Below, piece by piece: positions 11,701-22,825 of a stretch of DNA of 64,000 nt. The DNA comes from Verrucomicrobiota bacterium. GTDB lineage: Bacteria > Verrucomicrobiota > Verrucomicrobiia > Opitutales > Opitutaceae. How positions within the stretch are numbered: position 1 is the stretch's first letter; each line of letters begins with the position of its first letter. A model generated the notes under the pieces. That model did not search any database and was not told where the DNA came from. It worked only from the letters and a program-made list of their open reading frames with translations. The stretch spans positions 28,953-92,952 of the forward strand of contig JAFAAS010000053.1 of NCBI GenBank assembly GCA_023426435.1. The letters are read 5' to 3'. The position numbers and the translations under genes were made by a program.

Positions 11701-14442
11701 GGCTTCGCGGCAGAGGGGCTCGTGAATGGTGAGACGGTCGCGGTGCTCACGGGGTTGGAGAACAGCTTCGGGATTACGAACACGACGAATGCGGGCAGCC
11801 ATACGCTTTCGGTGAGCGGCACGTTGACGAATGGAAATTACAACGTGATGGCGAGGAATGATGGGACGTGGGTGGTGTCGCCGAAAGACATCGTCGTGAC
11901 GGCGAATGGTGGTGCGTCGGTTTACGGCGATGTGGATTTGGAGAATCCAGGTTTCACGGCGGACGGCTTGGTGAATGGCGAGACGGTGGCGGTGCTGACG
12001 GGGTTGGAAAACAGCTTCGGCATCACGAATGCGACGAATGCGGGCAGCCATACGCTTTCGGTGAGCGGCACGCTCACGAATGGAAACTACAACGTGACGG
12101 CGCGGAATGATGGCACGTGGGTGGTGTCGCCGAAAGACATCATCGTGACGGCGAACGGCGGTGCGTCAGTTTACGGCGATGCGGATGTGACGAATCCCGG
12201 CTTCGCGGCGGATGGACTTGTGAATGGCGAGACGGTCGCGGTGCTGACCGGGCTGGAGAATAGCTTCGGCATCACGAACACGACGAATGCCGGCAGCCAC
12301 ACGCTTTCGGTGAGTGGCACGCTCACGAACGGAAACTATAACGTGACCGTCCGAAACGATGGGACGTGGGTGGTGTCGCCGAAGGATATTGCGGTGACGG
12401 CGAATGGAGGTGCGTCGGTGTATGGCGATGTGGATTTGGAGGATCCTGGTTTCACGGCGGATGGGCTCGTGAATGGCGAGACGGTCGCGGTGCTCACGGG
12501 ATTGGAGAACAGCTTCGGGATTACGAACACGACGAATGCGGGCAGCCATGCACTTTCGGTGAGCGGCACGTTGACGAATGGAAATTACAACGTGATGGCG
12601 AGGAATGATGGGACGTGGGTGGTGTCGCCGAAGGATATTGCGGTGACGGCGAAGGGTGGTGCGTCGGTTTACGGCGATGTGGATTTGGCGAATCCTGGTT
12701 TCACGGCGGATGGGCTCGTGAATGGCGAAACCGTCGCGGTGCTGACGGGGCTGGAGAACAGCTTCGGCATCACGAATACGACGAACGCGGGCAGCCATAC
12801 GCTTTCGGTGAGCGGCACGTTGACGAATGGGAATTACAACGTGACGGCGCGGAATGATGGAACGTGGGTCGTGTCGCCCAGGGATATCACGGTCACCGCC
12901 GGTGCGGGGAGTTCGGTTTACGGGGAAGCTCCGGCGGGGGTGGGCTTGACGGCGGACGGGTTGGTGAATGGCGAAACGACGGCGGTGCTCACCGGCCTTT
13001 CAACGGACACGCCGATCACCGCCACGACCAATGCTGGAAGTTATACGCTGTCCGTGGTCGGCACGCTGACGAACGGAAATTACACTGTGACGGCGCGGCA
13101 TGATGGCACGTGGGTGGTGTCGCCGAAGGAAATCACCGTCGCGGCCGAGGGTGGTGCGTCGGTTTACGGAGATTCGGGAATGTCGAATCCCGGTTTCACG
13201 GCGGATGGACTCGTGAATGGAGAAACGGTGGCGGTGCTGACAGGGCTGGAGAACAGCTTCGGGATTACGAACACCACAAATGCGGGCAGCCATACGCTGT
13301 CGGTGACGGGCACGCTGACGAACGGTAATTACAAAATCACTACACGGCAGGACGGGACGTGGGTGGTGTCGCCGAAGGATGTCACCGTCGCGGCGAACGG
13401 TGGCGCTTCCGTTTATGGCGACTCAGCGCTCACCAATCCCGGGTTCACAGCCGAAGGTTTGGTGAATGGCGAAACCGTCGCGGTGCTCACCGGACTGGAG
13501 AACAGCTTTGGCGTCACGAATACGACGAATGCGGGCAACCATACGCTTTCGGTCGTGGGCACGCTGACGAATGGTAATTATAAAATCACTACACGGCGTG
13601 ACGGGACGTGGGTGGTGACGCCGAAGGATATCGCGGTGACGGCGAACGGTGGCGCGTCGGTTTACGGCGATACGGGGATGACGAATCCCGGTTTCGTCGC
13701 GGACGGATTGGTGAATGGCGAGACGGTGGCAGTGCTGACGGGGTTGGAGAACGGATTTGGGATTACGCCTACGACGGATGCGGGGAGATACACGCTTTCG
13801 GTCGTGGGCACGCTGACGAATGGTAATTACAATATCACTACACGGAGCGACGGCACCTGGGTGGTGTCGCCCCGGGATTTGATCGTGACCGTCAATGACG
13901 CCGAGCGTGGTTACAATCAGTCGAATCCGGAGTTTAGCGCGCGCTTCGAAGGATGGGTGAACGACGATTCCGCGGACGTCGTCGAAGGGCTGGCGTTTTT
14001 CACGCCGGCTACGCGTGAGTCGCCGGTGGGCGAGTATGTGGTGGAAGCTTCGGGCGGTTTTGCCCGGAACTACACCCTGCATTATGTGAATGGCCGGCTG
14101 ACGATCATTCGATCCGGGATCGAGGTGGATGGAACGATCGCTCCGGTGGTCGATGTCGAAGGAGAGCCGGCGGCGAGTGAGAATCATGCGGTGGTCGAGC
14201 GTGGCGGACGGCGAACGCTGGTTCCTCTGATCTCCGAAGATCAAGGCGAAGGCCGGCCGGTTGAAGATGCTGTGACGGCGGAAATGTCGCGGGTGCCGGT
14301 TCCGTTTTTCGAACCGCCGGAACCATCCGACGCGCCGAGTGAAGAAGGCGTGTTCAGGTCCGATGAAGAGATCGACGCCGACGGGGACGCGATCGCGCGG
14401 ACGAGCTACAGCGAATTCCTCGCGCGGGAGGGGGCGCAATGA
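2704..14442 (+). CDS. giant two-partner secretion adhesin (FhaB-like, GLUG and MBG repeats)
   Basis: TpsA exoprotein of 3912 residues, exported through the transporter encoded next. An N-terminal signal peptide (about 1-29) is followed by the haemagglutination-activity TPS domain (about 30-330) with the diagnostic NPNG at 111-114. Four blocks of GLUG repeats (pattern GGLVGxNxGxIxxSYAxGxV) follow at roughly 430-820, 1080-1450, 1730-2035 and 2310-2575. Each of the first three ends in a SYWDxETT segment and is followed by a related linker domain of about 230 residues. Then come a YDG-type domain (about 2720-2810), eleven MBG-type repeats of about 83 residues (about 2810-3720), a degenerate twelfth and an acidic tail. 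No C-terminal anchor is recognised. Likely a secreted or surface adhesin or biofilm protein; the binding partner is unknown. Confidence 0.93.
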   Translation: MRSTLRSSLSARSFAGALMFAAAISAVKGNPTGGAVVAGVAEISGGAGALTIQQATARAVLHWEDFSIGAGELVRFVQPDAASATLNRVLGGNPSSLLGNIEANGQVFLINPNGVLIGRDARIDAAGFLASTLNVTNEQFLAGGELVFSGESTAAVQNLGAIDVHGGDIFLIARKVENRGTLTAENGVVGLAAGSEVLLTTGGEQRVFVRAGTAPGEVVNAGDISAATAELKAAGGNPYALAINNTGVVRASGTETRDGQIWLVAGTTDGLAGRASNTGELAASDVDGRGGFIETSGETVELAGAIRTGEGGRWLIDPTDVTIDAAAAATIVTSVNAGTDVTVEADNNITVAANVAASGTGDLGLKADIDRSGAGTVLFDPGIKVTNTGGGDVKIFYNPTSYAGPTNYASNVTVSGGGKFTAYMWVHDVDDLQAIATNLRGNYALSGNIDASATTEWDDGNGFAPLGSDPLTSSRRFEGVFDGQGHSISGLTINRPGINYVGLFGAVGPSGEISDVTLAAGSVTGKNSVGMLAGRNSGTIERSHASGGVFGESNVGGLVGFVQEGSVSESSATGVVTGGSYAGGLVGFSNISVIRESFATGAVSGTRTIGGLVGDNAGTSTVENSYATGVVTATEAYAGGLVGSNSGTIRGSRAEGDVSGKSFFVGGLAGQSSGRVSQSHATGNVEGENGYIGGLVGYNIGRISQSYARGDVSGSGDRVGGLVGANSSRIGQSYATGDVSGSGSMIGGLVGFSGELGGVDQSYATGVVTGGTSVGGLVGRANTGFTVTRSYWDADKTAEGGAVGSGAIGLTTADFQNGALPAEFDERFWEASAGRYPVFKTILPAEPDNTLSGALADAGAGVALDLVIGGTKVASTTTDADGAFRFEYEGSFAQGATALVFVSGGGASAGNRLVPLHSSLMGGVELEKGWVWATSGASTLTALLTDWGNTLGSLTSDGILFSLEGGSLGLSEGIGLRLDLSATNFDFNTALDLTGRTMRLSTTTGFGVFTATGEMNFGTFIFERGQWTQNAATLPAFAAEDFRLEGGRFLRVTGGDGSEASPYLLADIYGVQGVTSMGLSLHYALSADVDAGVTASWNEGAGFVPIGGGSSFRGSFDGRGQRITGLTIDQPGTTNVGLFKWLTGSVKNLGLVDVSVRGGSSTGGLIGWNDKGTVEGSYVHGSVTGDGADVGGVAGYNSGDIVGSHSTGTVTGADARVGGLVGDNRGGIDDSYSVAVVAGRVYAGGLVGWQANSGTIASSYAGGDVTGDSVGGLVGWNYGEIEDSFARGSVIAVDDYAGGLVAANYGSIRRSEASGTVQGEERLGGLVGYNVGEIVESHASGAVSGVGIAGGLVGWNTDDAAIRQSYATGAVSVTGNSAGGIAGMNTGAIRQSYARGDVSAGGTNVGGLVGYHSGAISESYATGAVTGTGTWVGGLVGYNLPSVGTTDQSYWDKETTGRETSAAGTGLTTAELQSGALPTGFDPEMWDVTAGVYPILKGGAPVGAANLVTGTYAGVGEGVELTLAIDGQIVATTTTGAGGVFSFGFEGTVTENAPALVYVTGGGSHGANRVVPLQGWLTTNVGLLADWVWVTSRATTLSALLEEMQTAIGALIGDGLLYSFDGDKPVLGDGIGLRLDTTAFHVTFDTELDLAGHALHLTGWTEYAADSGLKAGTFILAGGGRWVQNKVELPEFTAEDFRIVWGSFLRAAGGDGSGESPWKLVDVYGLQGVAVGSSNAKHYVLGNDIDASSAANWNDGAGFDPIGDRVGNVPFQGRFDGAGHILSNLTIDTDKSDVGLFSFVGDEGRVEDLILTDVDVRGASSVGALAGFNRGTIERVEVRSGQVRSLGSAGGLVAGNWGEIVESVASVSVTGASYVGGLTGENGQDGSIVRSEATGDVVATGYGYAGGLAGYNRLGAVIEESRATGDVEGVNSIGGLVGENAWGTIRRSIAEGSVTATGSDVGGLVGYNSETSILSHSYAIGAVKGVSRVGGLVGSNYGTIEQTYATGAVTGTSELGGLVGRNATGGTISNSYWDPETTGRTTSAGSDAANGLTTGEFRSGRLPAGFDASIWSVRAGEYPPLRWTLPPSLGNTVTGTLVGAGAGLDLTLVIDGVAVATTQTGASGGFIFDYAGEYAAGTTALIYVNGGGEFAANRLLSLEGTVTGGFVVDPGWVRAVSGAITLSELIEELRAARGALTAEGLLYSVNDGTLELASGIGLRLDLTADHFNFDAAIDLTDRALRVASAGTLTAAASLRTGAFILAGGDWVQNAATLPEFTTGDFRIEGGRFLRVQGGDGTEEAPWQLVDIYGLQGIMTQDMTADYALVADIDASGTENWNGGAGFVPLWDSQNYLGFSGVFDGRGHVISGLVINQPDSTWDVGLFSMVEGEPFDGNGHEGRILDVGLIGGRITGGEFAGAGGLAGSSYGTIRDSYVTGMTIDGSMSVGGLVGGNRGTIERSYADAEVTGRDYGMNIGGLAGFNMGTIRFSYAGGVVTGISDVGGLVGFNGYLIESSYATASVTGTGASTGGLVGSNFGDISQAYAAGLVTGADAASTGGLIGFGFEDFGSITNSYWNKETTGQSASFGSPEDAGLTTAQMRSATSFVGWEIDSVGGSEDTWRIYEGTTAPMLKAFLTPLTVTGKTVTVTYDGAATHALDESDYSFSLTPETGGVLGTGVYVAKSANAGGYRMDTDTLLLSGLYSHQLGYDLVFAGGSLTIAPKVLTAKLSGELSKIYDGTVAASLKPGDYELEGLVGSESFVVTQAAGSYDSVNVADASVVIATLSEDNFAAGEGTLASNYVLPTQASGAATITPRTVSVAARNGTSTYGDTPADFGFTAEGLVDGETAAVLTGLSMDTSITGTTNAGDYTLSVVGTLTNGNYNVIARSDGTWVVSPKDIIVTANGGGSVYGDVDLENPGFTADGLVNGETVAVLTGLENSFGITNTTNAGSHTLSVNGTLTNGNYTVTARQDGTWVVSPKDIIVTANGGASVYGDADLVNPGFAAEGLVNGETVAVLTGLENSFGITNTTNAGSHTLSVSGTLTNGNYNVMARNDGTWVVSPKDIVVTANGGASVYGDVDLENPGFTADGLVNGETVAVLTGLENSFGITNATNAGSHTLSVSGTLTNGNYNVTARNDGTWVVSPKDIIVTANGGASVYGDADVTNPGFAADGLVNGETVAVLTGLENSFGITNTTNAGSHTLSVSGTLTNGNYNVTVRNDGTWVVSPKDIAVTANGGASVYGDVDLEDPGFTADGLVNGETVAVLTGLENSFGITNTTNAGSHALSVSGTLTNGNYNVMARNDGTWVVSPKDIAVTAKGGASVYGDVDLANPGFTADGLVNGETVAVLTGLENSFGITNTTNAGSHTLSVSGTLTNGNYNVTARNDGTWVVSPRDITVTAGAGSSVYGEAPAGVGLTADGLVNGETTAVLTGLSTDTPITATTNAGSYTLSVVGTLTNGNYTVTARHDGTWVVSPKEITVAAEGGASVYGDSGMSNPGFTADGLVNGETVAVLTGLENSFGITNTTNAGSHTLSVTGTLTNGNYKITTRQDGTWVVSPKDVTVAANGGASVYGDSALTNPGFTAEGLVNGETVAVLTGLENSFGVTNTTNAGNHTLSVVGTLTNGNYKITTRRDGTWVVTPKDIAVTANGGASVYGDTGMTNPGFVADGLVNGETVAVLTGLENGFGITPTTDAGRYTLSVVGTLTNGNYNITTRSDGTWVVSPRDLIVTVNDAERGYNQSNPEFSARFEGWVNDDSADVVEGLAFFTPATRESPVGEYVVEASGGFARNYTLHYVNGRLTIIRSGIEVDGTIAPVVDVEGEPAASENHAVVERGGRRTLVPLISEDQGEGRPVEDAVTAEMSRVPVPFFEPPEPSDAPSEEGVFRSDEEIDADGDAIARTSYSEFLAREGAQ
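11377..13863 (+). repeat. tandem array of ten ~249-bp repeats inside the adhesin gene
   Basis: Ten in-frame repeats, nine of 249 bp and one of 246 bp (the unit from about 12871), each encoding an MBG-type domain that begins VSPK and ends DGTWV. Units are near identical over the stretch GLVNGETVAVLTGLENSFG. A more divergent related unit precedes the array at about 11131-11376, and a degenerate one follows at about 13864-14120. The high identity implies recent duplication or gene conversion, and copy number may vary between strains or be misassembled from short reads. Confidence 0.9.
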
Positions 14443-16214
14443 AGGCTTACATGAACGAATCAAAGGTGGCGCGGAGGTGCGATCGATTGGAGCGGCGGGG
14501 TGGCGGCGGATGGCCGTGGTGGGTGCTCGCGGTGTTGTTGGGCGGAGCGATGCCGGTGTCGGCGCAGACCTTTGAGCAGGTTGCGCCGAGCGAACTGCCG
14601 CAGGAGAGCGATCAAGCGACGACGCTGCCGTCCTTGGAGCGAGAGACGAAACGAAGCGATTCGTCCGACGAAGAGCAGGTGATCGTGGCGGCGTTGCGCG
14701 GTTTGGTTTTCGTGGCGGACGTGTCGGCCGTGCGGCCGGGTGGGCGTGGGGAGGAAGGAATTGTTACCCAAGAGGTGCCGTTGCTCGATACGACGGAGTT
14801 TCGCGAGAAACTCGCGCCGCGACTTGGACGGCCGCTGACGCTTGGGATGCTGAAGTCGATCACGAAAGAAACGGTGGCGTATTTGCGCGGGCGTGACCGG
14901 CCGGTCGTGGATGTTGTCGTGCCGGAGCAGAATGTGGCGACGGGCACGGTCCAGGTGGTGGTGCGGGAAGGTCGATTGGGCGCGGTGAAAGCGGAAGGCA
15001 ATCGCTGGTTCGCGGCGGAGCGGATCGTTGCGGCGGTGCGCGTGGCGCCGGGAGATTCGATTTCGGGGCGCGGGCTGCTCGCGGATTTGAGCTGGCTGAA
15101 TCAGAATCCGTTTCGGCGGGTCGATCTGGTGTTTGCGGCGGGGGAGCGGGCGGGCGAAACGGATGTGATCCTGAAGGTGGATGACCGGCGTCCGCTGCGA
15201 CTTTACGCGGGCTTTGACGATTCGGGCACAACGCTGACGGATCGCGAGCGGGTGTTTGCGGGAGTGAATTGGGGCAACGCGTTCGGTCGCGAGCATCAGT
15301 TGAGCTATCAGTTCACCGCGAGTCCGGACGTGGAGAAGATGACGGCGCATTCGGCGAGTTATGTGGTGCCGCTGCCGGAGCGGCGGCACACGTTGACGGT
15401 TTTTGGCAGCCATGCGCGGAGCCGGCCGGACCTGCCCTATTTTACGCTCGACGGCCGGTCATGGCAGGTGGGGTTGCGTTATCGCGTGCCCTTGTCGGCG
15501 TGGCGCGGCGTGGAGCAGTCGCTGACGGGCGGCGTGGATTTCAAGCGCAGCAACAACGACCTCGCGTTCGGTGGATCGTCGGTGTTTGCGCAGGCGACGG
15601 ACGTGGCGCAACTCGTGCTGGAATATGCGGCAAGCCGGGCGGACCGGCGCGGGATGACGTCGGGCGGTTTGACGCTGGCGTTGAGCCCGGGCGGGATCGG
15701 CGGACGCAATCGCGATGCGGATTTTCGCGCGTCGCGGTCGCTGGCGGACGCGCGCTATGGCTATGCGCGGATCGCGTTGGAGCGGACGACGCGGCTGCGC
15801 GGGGACTGGGTGTGGGTGGTGCGCGGCCAGGGGCAGATCGCATCGACGAATCTGCTCGGCAGCGAGCAACTCGGGCTCGGCGGCGCGTCGTTGCTTCGTG
15901 GATACGAAGAGCGCGAGGCGAACGGCGACAGCGGCGTGGCGTTGATCAACGAAGTGCGGGCGGCGGCGGTGCCGCTGGGCGGGGGACGGCTTGTGCCGCT
16001 GGCATTTTTCGATGCGGGGCGGACCGAAGTGCATGCGCCGCTGACCGGCGAGGCGCGCGGCCGGAATCTGGCGAGTGCGGGCGTGGGCGTGCGTTATGCG
16101 CTTGGCGCCACGGTGGTGGCGCGGGCGGACTTCGGCTGGCAGTTGCGCGAAAGCGGCGTGTCGCCCACGGGCGACGATCGTCGCGGACACGTGAGCGTGA
16201 CCGTGGGCTGGTAG
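14439..16214 (+). CDS. two-partner secretion outer-membrane transporter (FhaC/ShlB-like TpsB)
   Basis: Omp85-superfamily transporter of 591 residues that exports the adhesin across the outer membrane. The N-terminus has a long n-region and a hydrophobic segment ending in VSAQT (signal peptidase site near 42). A POTRA_2 region lies at about 85-180, a second POTRA at about 181-255 (EGNRWFAAERIVAAVRVAPG), and a ShlB-type beta-barrel to the end, closing with GHVSVTVGW. The start overlaps the adhesin stop by 4 bp (ATGA), so the two are translationally coupled. An in-frame ATG at 14451 would shorten the n-region. Confidence 0.93.
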   Translation: MKAYMNESKVARRCDRLERRGGGGWPWWVLAVLLGGAMPVSAQTFEQVAPSELPQESDQATTLPSLERETKRSDSSDEEQVIVAALRGLVFVADVSAVRPGGRGEEGIVTQEVPLLDTTEFREKLAPRLGRPLTLGMLKSITKETVAYLRGRDRPVVDVVVPEQNVATGTVQVVVREGRLGAVKAEGNRWFAAERIVAAVRVAPGDSISGRGLLADLSWLNQNPFRRVDLVFAAGERAGETDVILKVDDRRPLRLYAGFDDSGTTLTDRERVFAGVNWGNAFGREHQLSYQFTASPDVEKMTAHSASYVVPLPERRHTLTVFGSHARSRPDLPYFTLDGRSWQVGLRYRVPLSAWRGVEQSLTGGVDFKRSNNDLAFGGSSVFAQATDVAQLVLEYAASRADRRGMTSGGLTLALSPGGIGGRNRDADFRASRSLADARYGYARIALERTTRLRGDWVWVVRGQGQIASTNLLGSEQLGLGGASLLRGYEEREANGDSGVALINEVRAAAVPLGGGRLVPLAFFDAGRTEVHAPLTGEARGRNLASAGVGVRYALGATVVARADFGWQLRESGVSPTGDDRRGHVSVTVGW

Positions 16215-16221
16215 CGGACGA

Positions 16222-17667
<1,446 letters not shown>

Positions 17668-17671
17668 GAAT

Positions 17672-17751
17672 TCGTGCTCTTGATCGTTAACGTGCTCGTG
17701 ATCGCGGGCTCGGGTTTTCGATCACGAGCACGATTACGATCAGGAGCACGA
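17672..17751. repeat. long inverted repeat between sucB and lpdA
   Basis: Two 33-nt arms (17672-17704 and 17719-17751) pair with 3 mismatches around a 14-nt loop. The inner part, CGTGCTCGTGATCG and CGATCACGAGCACG, is perfect. The arms contain repeated 'CGTGCTC-TGATCG' units. It fills the gap between the sucB stop and lpdA start, so it would form a strong mRNA structure next to the lpdA start. It could tune lpdA level relative to sucAB or be a REP-like mobile unit. Confidence 0.8.
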
Positions 17752-17755
17752 GGGA

Positions 17756-19033
17756 TTAGATGCCGAGGACGAGGCGGGTCGGGTCCTCGATGGCTTGCTT
17801 AACTTTGACGAGGAAGGTGACGGCTTGTTTGCCGTCGACGAGGCGGTGGTCGTAGCTGAGCGCGATATACATCATCGGCCGGATGACGACCTGGCCGTTC
17901 ACGGCGACGGGGCGATCGTTGATGGCGTGCATGCCGAGGATGCCGCTTTGGGGCGGGTTGATGATCGGCGTGGAGAGGAGCGAGCCGAAGACGCCGCCGT
18001 TGGTGATGGTGAAGACGCCGCCTTCGAGATCGGCGAGCGTGATTTTGCCCTCGCGAGCTTTGGTGGCGACCGAGGCGAGTTGTTTCTCGATGTCGGCCAT
18101 GCCGAGCGTGTCGCAATCCTTGATGACGGGGACGAGCAGGCCTTTGTCGGTGGAGACGGCGACGCCGATGTCGAAATAGTGATTCTCGATGGTGTGATCG
18201 CCATCGATCTGGGCGTTGATGGCGGGGACTTCCTTGAGGGCGTGGACGACGGCTTTGATGAAGAAACTCATGAAGCCGAGCTTCACGCCGTGTTTTTTGA
18301 CGAAGTCGTCCTGGTATTTTTTGCGCAGCTCCATGACGCCGGACATGTCGACCTCGTTGAAAGTCGTGAGCATGGCGGCCTCGTGTTGGGCGGCGACGAG
18401 ACGCTGCGCGATTTTCTGGCGCAGCGGGGACATCTTTTTGCGGGTTTGGCGGGGCACCGCCGCTGGCGGCGGCGCGATTTCAGATTTGGGATTTGAGATT
18501 TGAGATTGGGGCGTGGCGGCGGCGAGCATGTCGCCTTTGGTGACGCGGCCGGCTTTGCCGGTGCCGGAGACTTTGGAAGGATCGATGCCGGTTTCTTCGG
18601 CGAGGCGGCGGACGGCGGGGGAGACGGCGGCGGATTTTGCTTTCGTTTCGCCGGCACCGGCGGCGGAGGCGGCTTGTTCGGATTGGGGTGGAGCGTAGGG
18701 ATTCGGGAGCGGCGAGGTGGACGTGGCGTCTTTGCCGGTGGAGGCTTGAGCGGCGTTGCCTTCGCGCGGTGGGGGCACCGCGCCTCCAGTGGCGGCGTCG
18801 GTGTCGATGGTGGCGACGACCTGGCCGATTTTCACTTCGGCGCCTTCCTCGACGGAGAACGTGATCTTGCCGGCGGATTCGGCGGTGCCCTCGGAGGTGA
18901 TCTTGTCGGTTTCGAGCTCGAAGAGCGGCTGGTCTTTTTTTACGACCTCGCCGTTTTTGACGTGCCACTTGGACAGGATGCCGGAGCTGATGGATTCGCC
19001 CATCGGCGGGATTTTAACTTCGAGTTGGGGCAT
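17756..19033 (-). CDS. sucB: dihydrolipoyl succinyltransferase (E2 of 2-oxoglutarate dehydrogenase)
   Basis: E2 subunit of 425 residues that transfers the succinyl group to CoA. Domains: lipoyl domain (1-75) with the lipoylated Lys44 in FELETDKITSE; a Pro/Ala/Ser-rich linker; a peripheral subunit-binding domain (about 135-170, SPAVRRLAEETGIDPSKVSG); a second linker; and the catalytic domain (about 195-425) ending SYDHRLVDGKQAV, with the active-site His and Asp. The second linker includes SQISNPKSE from an in-frame text-like repeat at 18476-18511. It lies between sucA and lpdA in one minus-strand operon. Confidence 0.96.
   Translation of the reverse strand: MPQLEVKIPPMGESISSGILSKWHVKNGEVVKKDQPLFELETDKITSEGTAESAGKITFSVEEGAEVKIGQVVATIDTDAATGGAVPPPREGNAAQASTGKDATSTSPLPNPYAPPQSEQAASAAGAGETKAKSAAVSPAVRRLAEETGIDPSKVSGTGKAGRVTKGDMLAAATPQSQISNPKSEIAPPPAAVPRQTRKKMSPLRQKIAQRLVAAQHEAAMLTTFNEVDMSGVMELRKKYQDDFVKKHGVKLGFMSFFIKAVVHALKEVPAINAQIDGDHTIENHYFDIGVAVSTDKGLLVPVIKDCDTLGMADIEKQLASVATKAREGKITLADLEGGVFTITNGGVFGSLLSTPIINPPQSGILGMHAINDRPVAVNGQVVIRPMMYIALSYDHRLVDGKQAVTFLVKVKQAIEDPTRLVLGI
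18476..18511 (-). repeat. text-like repeat inserted in frame in sucB linker
   Basis: Reiterated (A/C)AATCTCAAATCTC-type sequence on the coding strand, encoding SQISNPKSE in the flexible linker before the catalytic domain. It differs in sequence from the lpdA repeat but has the same reiterated style. Confidence 0.5.
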
Positions 19034-19043
19034 GGTGGGCAGG

Positions 19044-19139
19044 AGTAGCGAGTAGTGAGTAGCGGGTAGCGAGTAGAATGCGGTCGCGAGATCAATGGTG
19101 GATCGAATGCTCGCTACTCACTACTCGATGCTCGCTACT
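19044..19139. repeat. inverted repeat of GTAGCGAGTA-type units between sucA and sucB
   Basis: Reiterated AGTAGCGAGTAGTGAGTAGC text occupies 19044-19075, and its complement recurs at 19109-19139. A perfect 14-bp stem joins 19051-19064 and 19112-19125. It fills the sucA-sucB gap. A related single-sided run occurs at 28232-28270. Confidence 0.75.
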
Positions 19140-19145
19140 AATGGA

Positions 19146-21911
<2,766 letters not shown>

Positions 21912-22092
21912 GAGAAGGAATGCGCGCCCGGGCGGGCGAAAAAAGAGGGAGTTGCGCTGGACGAGTCACTAGAAGAGGGTCGGATAAAACAACATGGGAG
22001 CGACTATGACACAAGTGCGCCGTGGACGCAGGCGGGGTTTGCAATCGGACTTAAGGAGGGTAGCTGCGAAATAAGTTTTCGCACACACGACC

Positions 22093-22356
22093 ATGGAAAA
22101 TGAGATCAGATTGTCGGTGAAGACGCTGTTGGACGCAATCAAGTGCTCGGATGGGCAAGCGGTTGCGGCGGAAATGGAGCGGTTGGATGGGATGTTGGAG
22201 CGCGGTCGGGGCACGCTGCATCCGCAACTCACGCATTTCCTGCAGAACCGGAGTTATGCGAAGGCGCTGATGTTTCTTGGCGGGGAGAGCGATATTCCGG
22301 TCGGGGTGTGCGGCGGACGGGCGGGGAGAAACGAGGCGAAGGACGGTGAGCGATGA
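22093..22356 (+). CDS. small hypothetical protein coupled to SUI1-like gene
   Basis: An 87-residue protein without recognised domain, predicted cytoplasmic and largely helical (VKTLLDAIKCSDGQAVAAEM then ERLDGMLERG). It has no signal peptide. Its stop overlaps the ATG of the eIF1-like gene (ATGA), so the two are translationally coupled and probably work together. A GGAGG-like sequence lies about 30 nt upstream of the ATG, too far for normal use. Function unknown. Confidence 0.7.
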   Translation: MENEIRLSVKTLLDAIKCSDGQAVAAEMERLDGMLERGRGTLHPQLTHFLQNRSYAKALMFLGGESDIPVGVCGGRAGRNEAKDGER

Positions 22357-22766
22357 GCAAGAATCAGAATCGAATTTCGACGGATGGCGGGAGCGGGTTG
22401 GGGCAGAATCCGTTCGGGGCCTTGAGTGGGGCGGGGTTGCCGGATGCGCCGAAAGCGGTGGCGGGAGTGAGCGGCGGAGCGGGGAATGCGAAAGGCGGGG
22501 CGGAGGCGCGCTCGACGAAGAATCGCGGGCGGGTGGATGTGCGGCGCGAAACGGGTGGGCGTGGAGGGAAGACGGTGACGGTGGTGGACGGATTCGTGGG
22601 GATCGGACTGCCGGAAAAGGAGCAGCTCGCGAAGAAGATGCGAGCGGCGTGCGGGTGCGGCGGAACGGTGAAGGACGGCGCGATCGAGATCCAGGGCGAT
22701 CAGCGCGAGACGGTGGCGCGGATTTTGAGTGAGGCGGGGTTCCGGCCGGTGTTTGCGGGCGGGTAG
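22353..22766 (+). CDS. eIF1/SUI1-like translation factor (YciH type)
   Basis: A 137-residue protein with a Gly/Ala-rich, probably disordered N-terminal half and a SUI1/eIF1 domain at about 60-137. Visible are RRETGGRGGKTVTVVDGF, LAKKMRAACGCGGTVKDGAI and EIQGDQRETVARIL, the hallmark pattern of the family. Bacterial YciH proteins bind the small ribosomal subunit and have been linked to start-site discrimination. Here it is of added interest because very few genes in the window have a Shine-Dalgarno sequence. Overlaps the upstream 87-residue gene by 4 bp. Confidence 0.9.
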   Translation: MSKNQNRISTDGGSGLGQNPFGALSGAGLPDAPKAVAGVSGGAGNAKGGAEARSTKNRGRVDVRRETGGRGGKTVTVVDGFVGIGLPEKEQLAKKMRAACGCGGTVKDGAIEIQGDQRETVARILSEAGFRPVFAGG

Positions 22767-22785
22767 CGGGCGGCGAGGGCGCTTT

Positions 22786-22822
22786 CGGTTTCGAGTTCGG
22801 GGTTCCGAGTTTCGAGTTCGGG
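22786..22822. repeat. intergenic text-like repeat
   Basis: CGGTTTCGAGTTCGG and GGTTCCGAGTTTCGAG units in the gap between the convergent SUI1-like and metF genes. Closely similar to the in-frame copies inside lpdA (17251-17288) and the DUF4340 gene (24546-24581), with no obvious stem. Confidence 0.65.
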
Positions 22823-22825
22823 GCT

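Noticed and set aside
10813..12798. Arg/His-rich open frames antisense to the adhesin repeats
   Set aside because: They repeat with the same 249-bp period as the adhesin and have no independent features.
11377..13863. Regular repeats considered as a CRISPR-like array
   Set aside because: The 249-bp units are coding, in frame and without spacers; they are protein domain repeats.
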